Below are positions 23,701-31,024 of a stretch of 64,000 nucleotides of DNA, piece after piece. Made by a program: the position numbers and the translations under genes. Each line of letters starts with the position of its first letter. Positions within the stretch are counted from its first letter, which is position 1. The stretch lies in assembly GCA_963680875.1 (NCBI GenBank), contig OY804589.1, forward strand, positions 15,668,028-15,732,027. The letters run 5' to 3'. Under the pieces are notes generated by a model that worked only from the letters and a program-made list of their open reading frames with translations, was not told the origin of the DNA and ran no database searches. This stretch comes from Bathymodiolus brooksi. Its lineage: Eukaryota; Mollusca; Bivalvia; Mytilida; Modiolidae.

Positions 23701-24663
23701 AAAACGAAGAATAAATCTCATTTTAGACGTACAAATGTAGTATTAATCTGGATAAAAAAGCCTTGAAATATTGAAAACTCATGAATATATAGCAAGCTTG
23801 GCAAAATCCTGTCATTTCAACAATCTAATTAAAATTATATCTCTGCACATTTTTTTAAATTTTTGCTTCGCTGCTATGAGCACATGCAGAGATCTACTTT
23901 TAATTAGATAGGTCATTTCAATTGATTCCAGTATGACGTTTTAAAATGCCTAGATACTGAATGTATCCAGTCTTTCAATATACTTGTATCACCGGAAGTG
24001 TCAAACCTAATATCTACAAAGTTTCTAAATACTAATATTAAATGACATATTTCAGCTATTTAAAGACGAGAATTGACGATGACACAAATTTGTTCCATAA
24101 GATACGATATCTCCTCAGGGACAGAACCTCCATGAGTTATGTTATTGACCAAAACATAAAACCCACATGTCGTATGCGTTCGTGGTGTTCACTCTTGGTC
24201 TTCTAAATAGGCGATTTTCAAATACTAGTAAGTTAATAGGTTTTATGCTTAACAAACCGGAAGTGTGCTTTTATTGACACAATGTTCCCATTTATTCTTC
24301 TCAGGAGAACACGAGTTGTTGCACGGTTTAATATACAACCGTGAAAAGGTAATTCCCGTTTTGAAAAGTCACTTCCTGTTTTACAAAAGTTCATAGCAAC
24401 AATATATTTTTAGATTCACGAGAACATATGCTATCGCATGATGTACAATATTTAATCGACACATGGCATTTCCGGATTTGCTTTCTTTGTCTGTTTATAC
24501 CTGTATGTAGTAGTGTCTCCCTTGTGCATAGTTGATACGTGCATGCTAAGGTTGACAACATATGCTAAGTATTGTGCTCAAATGTTCTCCTTTCTACATA
24601 ATAGTTATACTTACACACTGTTGTTGACAGCACAAGCAGCACTTCTGCTACCAAAATCTTCAT
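2671..24663 (-). CDS. Gene A: transmembrane SEA-EGF mucin, complete 11-exon model
   Basis: Eleven minus-strand exons join as 24663-24615, 23064-20164, 19816-19704, 18030-17972, 17118-16934, 15423-15267, 6252-6064, 5134-4987, 4065-3982, 3396-3335 and 2710-2671. They total 3987 bases, exactly 1329 codons including the stop, and every intron starts GT and ends AG with matching phases. The predicted 1328-residue product has a signal peptide (1-16), a Pro/Thr/Ser mucin region (about 17-983), a SEA domain (about 984-1102), an EGF-like module (about 1115-1170), a membrane helix (about 1183-1205) and a cytoplasmic tail of about 123 residues with 14 tyrosines. This is the layout of cell-surface mucins such as the vertebrate MUC13/MUC17 type, which form an O-glycosylated coat on epithelia; orthology is not claimed. 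The start is the ATG heading a hydrophobic stretch. The exon structure is seen in the sequence; the function is inferred from the domains. Confidence 0.9.
2930..3151. mobile_element. MITE-like inverted-repeat element in gene A intron 10
   Basis: The ends are inverted copies: GGTGTCATAGAGTAAACCTT at the left and its near-complement ending CTCTATGACACC at the right. The internal ATAGTAAACCTTCCCCCATG motif is repeated in both orientations. The copy in gene B at the same place shows that it predates the duplication. There is no coding capacity. Confidence 0.65.
3335..3396 (-). CDS. Gene A exon 10: cytoplasmic tail
   Basis: A 62-base exon (phase 0 in, phase 2 out) encodes [20 protein letters not shown] plus a split Arg. 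It is basic, with an LYNEY motif. The acceptor is TTTACCAG and the donor is GTAAGAGTA. The protein sequence appears identical in gene B. Confidence 0.82.
3425..3790. repeat. Two fragments of the GTTTGAAGATACC dispersed repeat, gene A intron 9 acceptor side
   Basis: Adjacent degenerate copies start at about 3430 and 3670, each with GTTTGAAGATA, then AATCAGAAGCCGTAAAT and a purine-rich run. The same family recurs at about 5245, 15040 (inverted), 18600-18960 (inverted), 23465, 31195, 37800-38075 (inverted) and in the gene B block. In my recollection this family is common in mussel-like genomes and linked to a reverse-transcriptase element. Confidence 0.55.
3982..4065 (-). CDS. Gene A exon 9: cytoplasmic tail
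   Basis: An 84-base phase-0 exon encodes [14 protein letters not shown], then [14 protein letters not shown]. It contains YNPL, a Y-x-x-hydrophobic sorting-type motif, and SYNN, a pY-x-N-type motif. It is bounded by a TTTATAG acceptor and a GTAAGTAAC donor. Assignment rests on phase and on exact conservation of exon length in gene B. Confidence 0.82.
4600..4940 (-). mobile_element. tRNA-headed SINE-like element, gene A intron 8
   Basis: Read on the minus strand, the head at about 4855-4935 resembles a tRNA. It has a D-arm/A-box-like TTAGTGTAATGGTAAGCGTG and a T-arm-like GTGGTTTGAAGCCCCGGTCG. The body holds the ATTGAAACAACAGTCAGCGG and GAACAAGTTACATTCAACGA motifs. A copy sits at the same place in gene B. 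Confidence 0.6.
4987..5134 (-). CDS. Gene A exon 8: cytoplasmic tail, Tyr-rich segment
   Basis: A 148-base exon (phase 2 in, phase 0 out) encodes [16 protein letters not shown], then a segment with IYLES, TYEDN and RYTII. Six tyrosines occur in 50 residues, several in Y-x-x-hydrophobic or acidic contexts that suit kinases, SH2 domains or adaptor binding. Function is inferred only. The acceptor is TTTGCAG and the donor is GTAAGTCC. Confidence 0.85.
5240..5400. repeat. GTTTGAAGATACC-family fragment, gene A intron 7
   Basis: GTTTGAAGATACCAAAGAGG is followed by a TCAGAAGCTGTAAATCGACG-type segment. A matching copy is at about 43190-43345 in gene B. Confidence 0.55.
5874..5980. repeat. Long hairpin in gene A intron 7
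   Basis: Arms of about 39 bp (GTTAGTGACCTAATACGTTA core and its complement) surround a loop of about 29 bp. The copy in gene B is at 43894-43999. It may be the core of a small inverted-repeat element. Upstream lies a short tandem of CATACAGGGTTAGTAAAT. Confidence 0.7.
6064..6252 (-). CDS. Gene A exon 7: end of EGF module and membrane helix
   Basis: A 189-base exon (phase 2 in and out) encodes [15 protein letters not shown], which completes the EGF-like fold, then a polar juxtamembrane stretch and a membrane helix ([16 protein letters not shown] and onward). A stop-transfer cluster KRFRKEH marks the cytoplasmic side. Intron 6 upstream of this exon is 9.0 kb because of a transposon; in gene B the same intron is 1.3 kb. 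Confidence 0.9.
8011..8779. repeat. Fold-back inverted repeat with 350-bp arms
   Basis: Arms 8011-8360 and 8428-8779 are near-perfect inverted copies (for example TGCGGCACACTATCGCTTAT against the complement of the left arm), with a 67-bp spacer. It lies inside the TTAA transposon. Both arms contain the TTCAATACATTTCGTTCCAT segment. A transcript would fold into one long duplex. A CCCCCTCCCCCTTCGGGGAG stem follows at about 8850. Confidence 0.85.
9430..9692 (+). pseudogene. Frameshifted last exon of a P2X7-type intracellular-domain protein
   Basis: After a TTATTACAG acceptor the frame reads [20 protein letters not shown] and continues to [12 protein letters not shown]. The continuation [20 protein letters not shown], then [20 protein letters not shown] and a stop, is in another frame; one base appears lost at about 9568-9570. 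R-Y-x-A-Y-R-Q-x-x-x-[14 protein letters not shown] and the Y-P-D-x-x-G-Q-Y-x-G-F end match what I recall of the cysteine-rich C-terminal domain first seen in P2X7 receptors and common in invertebrate multi-copy proteins. No P2X channel is visible. It lies inside the TTAA transposon, so it may be a captured or element-borne domain. Confidence 0.6.
9752..9875 (-). mobile_element. Dispersed mollusc-type repeat (GGAGGAAACCGGAGTAC family), nested
   Basis: On the minus strand it carries TGGCGACCAGTTTTAGTGGT, then GGAGGAAGCCAGAGTACCCG. The same family lies at 14525-14795, 23150-23290, 31820-32060, 44860-45115, 63535-63675 and 63755-63995. Confidence 0.65.
11399..11484 (-). other. Exon-like coding segment inside the transposon
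   Basis: On the minus strand a CAATAG acceptor is followed by a frame reading [20 protein letters not shown] and then LNFTLR. It is acidic and codon-like, ending near a GTTTGT donor-like site. Another exon-like piece lies at 11959-12067, but the phases of the two do not join directly. I do not recognise a family. It may be a remnant of an element-encoded gene. Confidence 0.3.
11959..12067 (-). other. Exon-like coding segment inside the transposon
   Basis: On the minus strand a TTTGATTTAG acceptor opens a frame reading [20 protein letters not shown] and then [15 protein letters not shown], ending at a GTATGTTC donor. It is basic and Ser-rich. No family is recognised. Supported by splice-site context and an open frame only. 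Confidence 0.3.
12210..13690. repeat. Three tandem units of about 395 bp, first unit interrupted
   Basis: The TTTAAATAGAAAGC segment recurs at about 12703, 13096 and 13495, and the CTTACAGGATCCAAACTAA segment at about 12290, 13058 and 13457. The first unit is split by a nested repeat (12310-12690). That nested repeat is a dimer of about 120 bp containing ACCAAGTTTGGTCAAAATCC, ending GGACGGACAGACGG. Confidence 0.65.
14525..14795 (+). mobile_element. Dispersed mollusc-type repeat, gene A intron 6
   Basis: It contains GCTTAGCGCCACGTTAAGCA, GGAGGAAACCGGAGTACAAA and a CCACGACGGC end. It lies just outside the right end of the TTAA transposon. The paired copy in gene B is at 44860-45115. Confidence 0.65.
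15267..15423 (-). CDS. Gene A exon 6: EGF-like module, first part
   Basis: A 157-base exon (phase 1 in, phase 2 out) runs from A-F-K-Q-I-E-E through [26 protein letters not shown] and KGCV. The cysteine spacing with C-D-H-G-T-C and a following C-V-C (second Cys in exon 7) is EGF-like. The position between SEA and the membrane is the same as in MUC13/MUC17-type mucins. The acceptor is TTTCCAG and the donor is GTAAGTC. Confidence 0.86.
15424..16864. other. Gene A intron 5, non-coding
   Basis: It contains the two empty sites for the gene B insertions (about 15476 and 16347) and a dispersed repeat of the CCCTTCGGTTTTC family (about 16190-16510). No exon is supported between exons 5 and 6; the phases of those exons join directly. 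Confidence 0.7.
16865..16975 (-). repeat. 53-bp minisatellite, 2 copies, at gene A SEA exon donor
   Basis: Two copies of a 53-bp unit containing TTTGATATAACCCACCTT (plus strand). The exon-proximal copy supplies the last coding bases and the donor of exon 5; the second is in the intron. Gene B has 11 copies. Confidence 0.85.
16934..17118 (-). CDS. Gene A exon 5: SEA domain, GSI cleavage motif and C-terminal part
   Basis: A 185-base exon (phase 2 in, phase 1 out) begins with the split residue and [12 protein letters not shown], giving F-S-Q-G-S-I across the junction. G-S-[IV] is the known self-cleavage site of SEA domains, where the chain breaks between Gly and Ser and stays held together non-covalently. 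The rest ([20 protein letters not shown]) fits the last SEA helix and strand. The donor GTGGGTTATATC lies inside the first unit of a 53-bp minisatellite. Reading past it gives a stop 12 codons later. Confidence 0.85.
17972..18030 (-). CDS. Gene A exon 4: SEA domain, middle part
   Basis: A 59-base exon (phase 0 in, phase 2 out) encodes [19 protein letters not shown], followed by a split codon. The V-Y-x-x-I-x-G-F-x-x-V-x-V-x-x-F pattern is the stretch that leads into the SEA cleavage loop. The acceptor is TTTTTCAG and the donor is GTAATC. Confidence 0.88.
18600..18960 (-). repeat. GTTTGAAGATACC-family copy, gene A intron 3
   Basis: An inverted copy running from about CGTTACGGAATATCTGGGTC through AACACGACGG, GTGGAGCAGG and GCTTAATCTTTAGTTTTCTG to ACCCCTTTGGTATTTTCAAA. 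This is one of the longest copies in the window. Its gene B counterpart is at about 50630-50960. Confidence 0.6.
18961..20163. other. Gene A introns 2 and 3, non-coding remainder
   Basis: Apart from exon 3 (19704-19816) this is AT-rich intron that aligns with 50961-52091. There is a short tandem of GATTGTTCGTTTTGTTGATA near 19260-19375, reduced to one copy in gene B. Confidence 0.6.
19704..19816 (-). CDS. Gene A exon 3: SEA domain, N-terminal part
   Basis: A 113-base exon (phase 1 in, phase 0 out) encodes [20 protein letters not shown] followed by [18 protein letters not shown]. The alternating hydrophobic strand, the Leu-x-x-x-Trp helix start and the F-x-x-Y-K-x-K-x-E-x-L helix fit the first strand and helix of a SEA domain. 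NIS, NET and NNST are N-glycosylation sequons. SEA domains sit just outside the membrane in mucins and other O-glycosylated receptors. Confidence 0.85.
20164..23064 (-). CDS. Gene A exon 2: mucin Pro/Thr/Ser repeat exon
   Basis: A 2901-base exon opens after a T8-GCAG acceptor and ends in phase 1 at a GTAAGG donor. A short unique leader with NKT-type sequons is followed by about 41 ten-residue repeats of [10 protein letters not shown] type (30 bp, about 21714-22935). Then come 24 twenty-residue repeats containing [12 protein letters not shown] (60 bp, about 20244-21710) and a short unique end ([11 protein letters not shown]). The composition is almost only Thr, Pro, Val, Ala and Ser, so dense O-glycosylation and an extended rod are expected. 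There is no cysteine. The frame is uninterrupted over the whole exon. Confidence 0.9.
20244..21710 (-). repeat. 60-bp coding minisatellite in gene A exon 2
   Basis: Twenty-four consecutive 60-bp units encode a twenty-residue repeat containing VPSTKPTTN. Units differ at a few sites (K/T/I after TTP, A/T/S/L in the NAA segment). Gene B contains only one copy of this unit, at about 52221-52280. Confidence 0.92.
21714..22935 (-). repeat. 30-bp coding minisatellite in gene A exon 2
   Basis: About 41 units of the GGAGTTGTGGTAGTAGGTGT type (plus-strand reading, 30 bp) encode ten-residue Thr/Pro repeats on the minus strand. Length changes are multiples of three (one copy carries 9 extra bases near 22570), so the frame is kept. 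The same unit makes up nearly all of exon 2 in gene B. Confidence 0.9.
23150..23290 (+). mobile_element. Dispersed mollusc-type repeat, gene A intron 1
   Basis: It starts GGTGCTTAGCGCCACTTTCA and includes GAAACCGGAGTAACCGGAGA. It is paired with 63535-63675 upstream of gene B exon 2. Homology between the two blocks continues to about 23316/63706 and then stops. Confidence 0.65.
23465..23690 (+). repeat. GTTTGAAGATACC-family copy, gene A intron 1
   Basis: It begins GTTTGAAGATACCAAAGGAA and ends with GGTAAGCAGTTCCTGCTTCA and CACTAGTGGCACGTGTCGTG. A well-preserved, nearly full terminal segment of the family. Confidence 0.6.
24615..24663 (-). CDS. Gene A exon 1: signal peptide
   Basis: The 49-base exon reads [16 protein letters not shown] and ends in phase 1 at a GTAAGTAT donor. 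It has a Lys at position 2, a Leu/Val-rich core and small Ser/Thr residues near the end, which is a classical secretory signal peptide. Spliced to exon 2 it gives a Leu-Lys-Ala junction. The 5' UTR and transcription start upstream (higher coordinates) are not resolved. The equivalent exon of gene B would lie past the right end of the window. Confidence 0.85.
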
Positions 24664-25540
24664 TATATATATAGTAGTATATCTATAAAATGCAATAGTA
24701 TAGGATTATGTCGTATTATCTTTAGTTATTGATGGTTTCTACAAATTAACCGGAAATCTGTTTGAAATATTTGGTCGCTGATTTAGATGCAACTTTTAAC
24801 CAAAGTTAAACCATCAGAAAGGTTGTGAGTTCGGTTCTAATATGTGGCAAGGTGTATTCAAGTGAGTTAGTGATTTTTGTTTAACGCCAAATGTGCAATT
24901 TTACAGCTATATCACGGCGAGAACAAGTTACATTAGGTGAGGTGATGGTTATGTACTAGACCAACACATGATATCCGCTTTATATTAGAACAAGCTTAAT
25001 TGCATTTGTATAGTGCTAGCTCAATGAAACAACAACCCGCGGATGAACATATCGCACTATAGGAAAACATTATCCTGATTCCGAGCCAACAAGTCATTGA
25101 TCTTTCTTCTTAATGTATCGTGCTTAGCGGGTAAACAAAATACATCAATTTTACAGTCTTATGATTGACCTGACCGGGGCTCGAACAACAGTTCTACTGC
25201 ACTCGAAACGAGGATGCTAACTACTGACACGACAGTCAGCGGATAGACATATCGCTTCACTCGGACTGCTGTGTCATTGAGGTACAACTATAAAAATTCC
25301 ACTAAGCGTGTTTGTCTAGTACAAAGTGGACATTATCATCTTCTAGTCAAATGTCACTTCTTCTCCCTATAATATAGCTGCTCATATTGTTCATTTGAGG
25401 CAAACAACAATTACTCACTCACACATTCCATATTACTGTTATATCCACAATAACATTAGCCATGACTCTAACAAATCAAATTTAAAAGAGTTTCCTTTAG
25501 ATAATATAAATGAGTAGTATATGGGTACAGCTCAATTAGC
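24664..25540. other. Upstream region of gene A with SINE-like copies
   Basis: No coding sequence is seen. The 60 bases upstream of the ATG are AT-rich with TATA-like runs, but no start site can be fixed. A tRNA-headed SINE-like copy (minus) covers about 24865-25240 (head GGGGCTCGAACAACAGTTCT on the plus strand), followed by a partial second copy to about 25435. Confidence 0.5.
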
Positions 25541-25544
25541 GTTT

Positions 25545-25960
25545 GTCGAGTTGGTGCGATGTGGTGCTACCGGAAGTCACGTGACTGGAAGTCATGTGAC
25601 TGGAAGTGACGTAACTGGAAGTCCGGAAGTATGTTCTGCGCATGCCCGGCTTTCCCCGTGCTTTTTTTCTTACTAGAGTAGTAGTACAAGTACCAAGGCT
25701 ACCGAAAGTGAGCAAAGGTCACATGACCCCTTCGGTTTTCCCTTGGGTGTGCGCATGCACAACCGCAAGTTGCACAATATTTACCCTAGCGAGACCTTTT
25801 GACCGGAAGTGACGTTATGAAACGTCACCCCGTAGTGACCGAATGTAATCCGAATGAGGGGTGGAAGGGGTGTGCGCATGCGCAACCACAATATCCGCCC
25901 TAGTGGGGATTTTTCACCGGAAGTGCTCCTTGGGGTGCTCTCTAGGACGTCCGCGTCTAT
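25545..25960. promoter_or_regulatory. Cluster of ETS-, CRE- and NRF1-like motifs upstream of gene A
   Basis: ACCGGAAGT/ACTGGAAGT cores (ETS-like) recur at about 25568, 25583, 25599, 25615, 25802 and 25917. Several are fused to CRE-like GTGACGT. GCGCATGC-type palindromes (NRF1-like) are at about 25638, 25750 and 25873. This is the motif mix of CpG-type housekeeping promoters. Part of it is related to the inverted-repeat element at 31025-31415, so it may instead be a transposable-element remnant. Promoter activity is inference. Confidence 0.35.
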
Positions 25961-26253
25961 CATTTTCTAGCCCTAGTTATCTGTCCCTTTCCCGCCATTT
26001 TATTTTCATATAATATAATATATTTCAATAATGTTTTTCACCTACAGTGTTTTCGGATATATTCGCAGTGTACTCCAAGTAGTCTATAACGTCCACGTTC
26101 TCACTGTGAGTGTACTAAATAACCTAAGAGTCAAATGAATGAAATGGAAAATTTGATCCCTACTTGCATAGCCTCTAGCAAAAAAAACTTTTCCAGGATG
26201 ATTCTTCCCAATTCTGAGAAACAATGTATATACAAAATGTACATGTATAGAGG

Positions 26254-26375
26254 GCGGTGGCGGCGACGGCAGCTTCTGTTGCTGTTGCTGCTGCTGCTGC
26301 TGCTCCTACTGCTGCTGTTGCTGCTGCGGTGTATATCCCTCTGTTAGCGGCGGCGGCTGCTGCTACTGCTGCTCT
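26254..26375. repeat. CTG/GCG trinucleotide microsatellite
   Basis: Interrupted CTG, CTC and GCGGCGGCT repeats. All frames give homopolymers (Leu, Ala or Cys), so open frames through it are not evidence of a gene. Confidence 0.85.
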
Positions 26376-26379
26376 TAAT

Positions 26380-28378
26380 TTTCTTCTATATTTTCCAATT
26401 CATTTAACTATTCAACTTATCTATCTTCCATATTTTTCCTATCTTTTCATTATTCAACTTACTTTTCTTCCATATTTTCCATATCATTTCACTATTCAAC
26501 TTACCTTTCCTCCATATTTTCCAAATCTGTTCACTATTCAACATATGTTTTCTTCCATAATGTCCATATCTTTTCACTATTCAACTTACCTTTCTTCCAT
26601 ATTTGTATTATCATTTCACTATTCAACTTGCCTTTCTTCCATATTTTCCATATCTTTTCACTTTTTAACTTACTTTTCCTCCATTTTTCCAAATCTTTTC
26701 ACTATTCAACTTACTTTTCGTCCGTCTTTTCCATATCTTTTCACTATTTAACTAGGGTTTCGTTCGTATTTTCTATATCTTTTCACTATTCAACCTACTT
26801 TTCTTCCATATTACCCATATCGTCTCACTGTTCAGCTTGGCTTTCTTCCATATTTTCCATATTATTTCACATTTCAACTTACCTTTCTTCCATATTTTCC
26901 CTATCTTTTCATCATTCAACTTACTTTTCTTTCATATTTTCCATATCATTTTACAATTCAACTTACTTTTCCTCCATATTTTCCAAATCTTTTCACTATT
27001 CAACTTACTTTTCTTCCATAATTTCCATATCTTTTCACTATTCAACTTACTTTTTTCATATTTTCCATATCATTTCACAATTCAACCTACTTTTCTTCCG
27101 CATTTTCATGATCTTTTCACTATTCAACTTACTTTTCTTTGATATTTTCTATATCATTTCACTATTCAACTTACTTTTCTTCTGCATATTTTCTAAATCT
27201 TTTCACTATTCAACATACTTGTCTTCCATAATGTCCATATCTTTTCACTATTCAACTTACTTTTCTTCCATATTTTCCATATCATTTCACTATTCAACTT
27301 GCATTTCTTCCATATTTTCCATATCTTTTCACTTTTGAACTTACTTTCCTCCATTTTTCCAAATCTTTTCACTATTCAACTTACTTTTCGTCCATATTTT
27401 CCATATCTTTTCACTATTCAAATTGGATTTCTTCCATATGTTCTATATCTTTTCACTATTCAACTTGGGTTTCTTCCATATATTTTATATCTTTTCACCA
27501 TTCAACTTGCCTTTCTTCCATATTGTTCATATCTTATCACTATTCGACTTGCCTTTCTTCCATATTTTCCATATTATTTCACAATTCAACCTACTTTTCT
27601 TCCATATTGCCAATATCTTCTCACTGTTCAGGTTGGCTTTCTGCCCTATTTTCCATATCATTTCACATTTCAACTTACCTTTATTCCATATTGTTCATAT
27701 CTTATCACTATTCAAGTTGCCTTTCTTCCATATTTTCAATATCATTTCACTATTCAACTTGCCTTTCTTCCAAATTTTTCATATCTTTTCACTATTCAAC
27801 TTACTTTTCTTCCATATTTTCCATATCATTTCACAATTCAACCTACTTTTCTTCCATATATTCCATATCATTTCACAACTTAACTTGGGTTTCTTCCATA
27901 TTTTCAATATCATTTCACTATTCAACTTGCCTTTCTTCCAAATTTTCCATATCTTTTCACTATTCAACTTACTTTTCTTCCATATTTTCCATATCATTTC
28001 ACAATTCAACCTACTTTTCTTCCATATATTCCATATCATTTCACAACTTAACTTGGGTTTCTTCCGTATTTGCCATATCATTTCACAATTCAACCACCTT
28101 TTCTTCGCATTTTCATATCTTTTCACTATTCAACTTATCTTTCTTTCATAATTTCCATATCTTTTCAACATTTTCTTCTGTATTTTCCATATCTTTTCAC
28201 TATTCAATCTGGGTTTCTTCCATATTTTTCATATCCTTTCACTATTCTACTTGCCTTTCTTCGACATTGTCCATATCTTATCACTATTCGACTTGCCTTT
28301 CTTCCATGTTTTCCATATCATTTCACAATTTTCTTCTGTATTTTCCAAATCTTATCACTATTCAACTTGGGTTTCTGC
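26380..28378. repeat. 42-bp satellite, about 2 kb
   Basis: About 47 diverged units of CTTTTCACTATTCAACTTAC plus TTTTCTTCCATATTTTCCATAT. Units vary in the ATC(T/A)TTTCAC and AACTT(A/G)CC parts and in occasional length. Pyrimidine-rich on this strand. Phe/Ser/His-rich open frames across it arise from its composition. Confidence 0.92.
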
Positions 28379-28394
28379 ACATGCATATGTCGAA

Positions 28395-28870
28395 ATACAG
28401 AGTGATGACCCCCCATTATCCTCCACATAAAGAGTTATTCCCCTCTTACAGTGTTATTCCTCCACATACAGGGTTATGTCCCTTACTGCAGTGTTATCCC
28501 CATATGAACAGTTATGTCCCATACTGCAACGTTAAACCTCCACATAAAGAGTTATTCTCCCTCCTGTAGTATTATTCCTGCACATACAGAGTTGTATCTT
28601 ATTCCTCCAAATAATGAGTTATGTCCCCTATTGCAGTGTTAAACCTCCACACACAGGGTTATGTCCCCTACGGCAGTGTTATCCCCACATAAATATCTAT
28701 GTCACATACTGCAGTGTTAAACCTCCACATAAAGATTTATTCCCTCTACTTTAATATTATCCCTGCACATACAGAGTTGTAACCTATTCCCCACATAAAG
28801 AGTTATATCCCCTATTACAGAGTTATCTCTTCAGATACAGAGTTATTCCCCCTTACTGTAGGACATAATG
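28395..28870. repeat. Degenerate tandem array of about 40-bp class
   Basis: Repeated CCTCCACATAAAGAGTTAT, CCTACTGCAGTGTTA and CCACATACAGGGTTATGTCC segments alternate about a dozen times directly after the 42-bp satellite. Unit length is irregular. Confidence 0.7.
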
Positions 28871-29340
28871 TAAACTTAAATAAATTACATGCAGTATTAA
28901 TTGTTTTGTTAAAAGAATTTCATGACTAGCTTGGGTAATCAGGGTGTACAGACAATAAGAAAAGATAATAAAATTATATGAAGCGAAGGTTTAGACAGTG
29001 GTGGTCAACAATTCCACCAATATATATAAAAAAGAACAATCATCTCCTACCTTATCTCACTGAACACACAAAATAAGGGGAACAGTAACAAAGGACGTTG
29101 GAAATCCTGGTCTTGGGATGGACCAGGTAATCATCACAGCATACCCCTGTGTTGCAACATCCAGATTCCTGCAACCCGACAAGGACGATAGTTGGATTTC
29201 TTCGTGAATCCATTCATCGTATTTTAACGACCCTTTTAAGGGCCAAACAAATATTTAAAAAAGAGTTTGAAATCAGTGTATAACGATTAAACATTTTCTA
29301 AAATAATTATCGGACATTGAAAAAACCATATTTTAAAAAT
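28871..29340. other. No recognised feature
   Basis: AT-rich sequence. No repeat, ORF or splice-bounded segment is supported. Confidence 0.5.
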
Positions 29341-29374
29341 GTAATTTCTTAATTATAATCCTCTTTTCACAAAT

Positions 29375-29610
29375 AGCACAAACCAGAACGTTTGAAAAAA
29401 ACAACGTTGCTTGTTTTCCGTGTGGATGACGTAATACAAATATTTCATTTTCCCGTATTCTTTCAAACCGCAACGTTTGAAATGCAACGTTGCTTGTTTT
29501 CCGCGTATCATTTTCCCGTACTTGTTCAAACTGCAACGTTTGAAATACTTCGTTACTTGTGTGACATTATACAACATGTTCATTTTCCCGTCCTTTAAAC
29601 AATAACGTAG
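29375..29610. repeat. Degenerate tandem repeat of about 63-72 bp
   Basis: Four partial units share CATTTTCCCGTA, TTCAAAC(C/T)GCAACGTTTGAAAT and AACGTTGCTTGTTTTCCG. The internal AACGTT motif is palindromic. Open frames here come from the repeat. Confidence 0.65.
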
Positions 29611-30600
29611 CCTTTTCATCAACGACATCAAGGAATTTAGGAAGAGAGCCTTTAACAGGGGTTGGTATTAAAAGAGAAATAATAAAAATACATGTAATGT
29701 AAAACAAGTATCTATGAAATCTATATTGTAAAGTCTGTTTGGAAACCACACAAGGTTTCACATATTCATTAAGATCCATCATATATCTTAAGATTTTGCT
29801 ATGTCAACTATTATATTGTCATTCTTTAACTTTGCCCCAGTTAAGTATCTGTACAGTAGAATGTGATGGTATTGTACATTATTTTGTTAAATGTGTTAAT
29901 CAATCCACTATAAGGATTGGTAAAAATGCATCTCACACACAACTAATAATAGAATCGCAGTTACTTATTAACTTCAACACACACAAAAAAAAACAATCAT
30001 CATCATTCATTATACATTAGTTCTTGAATTATCTCCCTTGATATCATTAGTAAATATCAGGTTGTCTTCTCTTGCCTTGATGTATTTTAAAAATATATGT
30101 GTGTGTTCCATGAAAGTTTGTAATAAACTCTAATGAAGTCTGTGTTTGATTTTCTTTGTATTCTATAAATAAACTAATTTACAATCTGTGTTTAATGCTT
30201 TTTTTATCACGAAGTACCTTTTCTGTAATGTGAGTATTTACACAAAACTACTATTTAAACAAATAAATAAACATGGACTGGAGGTAATTATCCACCCACA
30301 CATTACTTTGGGCCATGGTTTTGGTAAATCTGCTCTCGTATTTTCCCATCTTTAAGTATTCATTCGATTAAAAGGCTAATCCACAATTTTGTGTTCTAAA
30401 CTGCAAGACAAGGGGTTCAATTCCGTCTGAATCTAATGAGAAGTCCTATCTGATTCTCCAATAATTCTACCTTGAAGGTACCAAACAAAAACAAAACGCC
30501 CTTCCACTTCATCACATGAAGAAAAAAAATCACTGCTCATGGGTTGATCAGACCCAATACCATGAAAACAAACTAAAATTAATGGTGGAGCCGGCCGCCA
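29611..30600. other. No recognised feature
   Basis: AT-rich. Short open frames here lack a splice context or recognisable motifs, and nothing is supported. Confidence 0.4.
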
Positions 30601-30642
30601 CCCACACATTTGACTAGCGCTACAGAGCGGATCGTGTTGGCC

Positions 30643-30933
30643 ATGTTTGAAGATGGAGAAGTTAATGCTGGATTACTGTATGTATTGTTTGTGTTCACAC
30701 AGACCTATTTTGCTGAATACAAGGATTGAGCCTGTGACGTCTGGACAGCCTGTAATCTGAGTGATAGAAGGATTATGATGTGCTCCATCGTCAACCAATT
30801 AATAGCCAGGAAATCTGACTTATCAGAAGTCGCTATTTCCGGCCGATTAGCCAATCCGATTGCAAGGCGACTAACCAATGACAGAGCAGGTTACAACACC
30901 AAGAGACCAATGAACACCATCGAGACAAAGTGA
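30643..30933 (+). pseudogene. Possible broken coding segment
   Basis: A frame beginning MFEDGEVNAGLLYVLFVFTQ runs to TGA at 30727, then continues in the same frame as CDVWTACNLSDRRIMMCSIV and onward to ETK and TGA at 30931. The GC content is higher than in the surroundings and the codon pattern looks coding, with one in-frame stop. No family is recognised and the call is weak. Confidence 0.25.
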
Positions 30934-31024
30934 AGTGGGTTATTACAGGAACACGTCATACGCACTAAAATATTTTTTTTACAATATTGTATGAACATTA
31001 CACAATTGTTCCACCATATCTACT

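Noticed and set aside
26135..28569. Poly-Leu, poly-Ala and Phe/His/Ser-rich open frames
   Set aside because: They come from a trinucleotide microsatellite and a 42-bp pyrimidine-rich satellite with few stops. Neighbouring frames are equally open and no splice structure is present.
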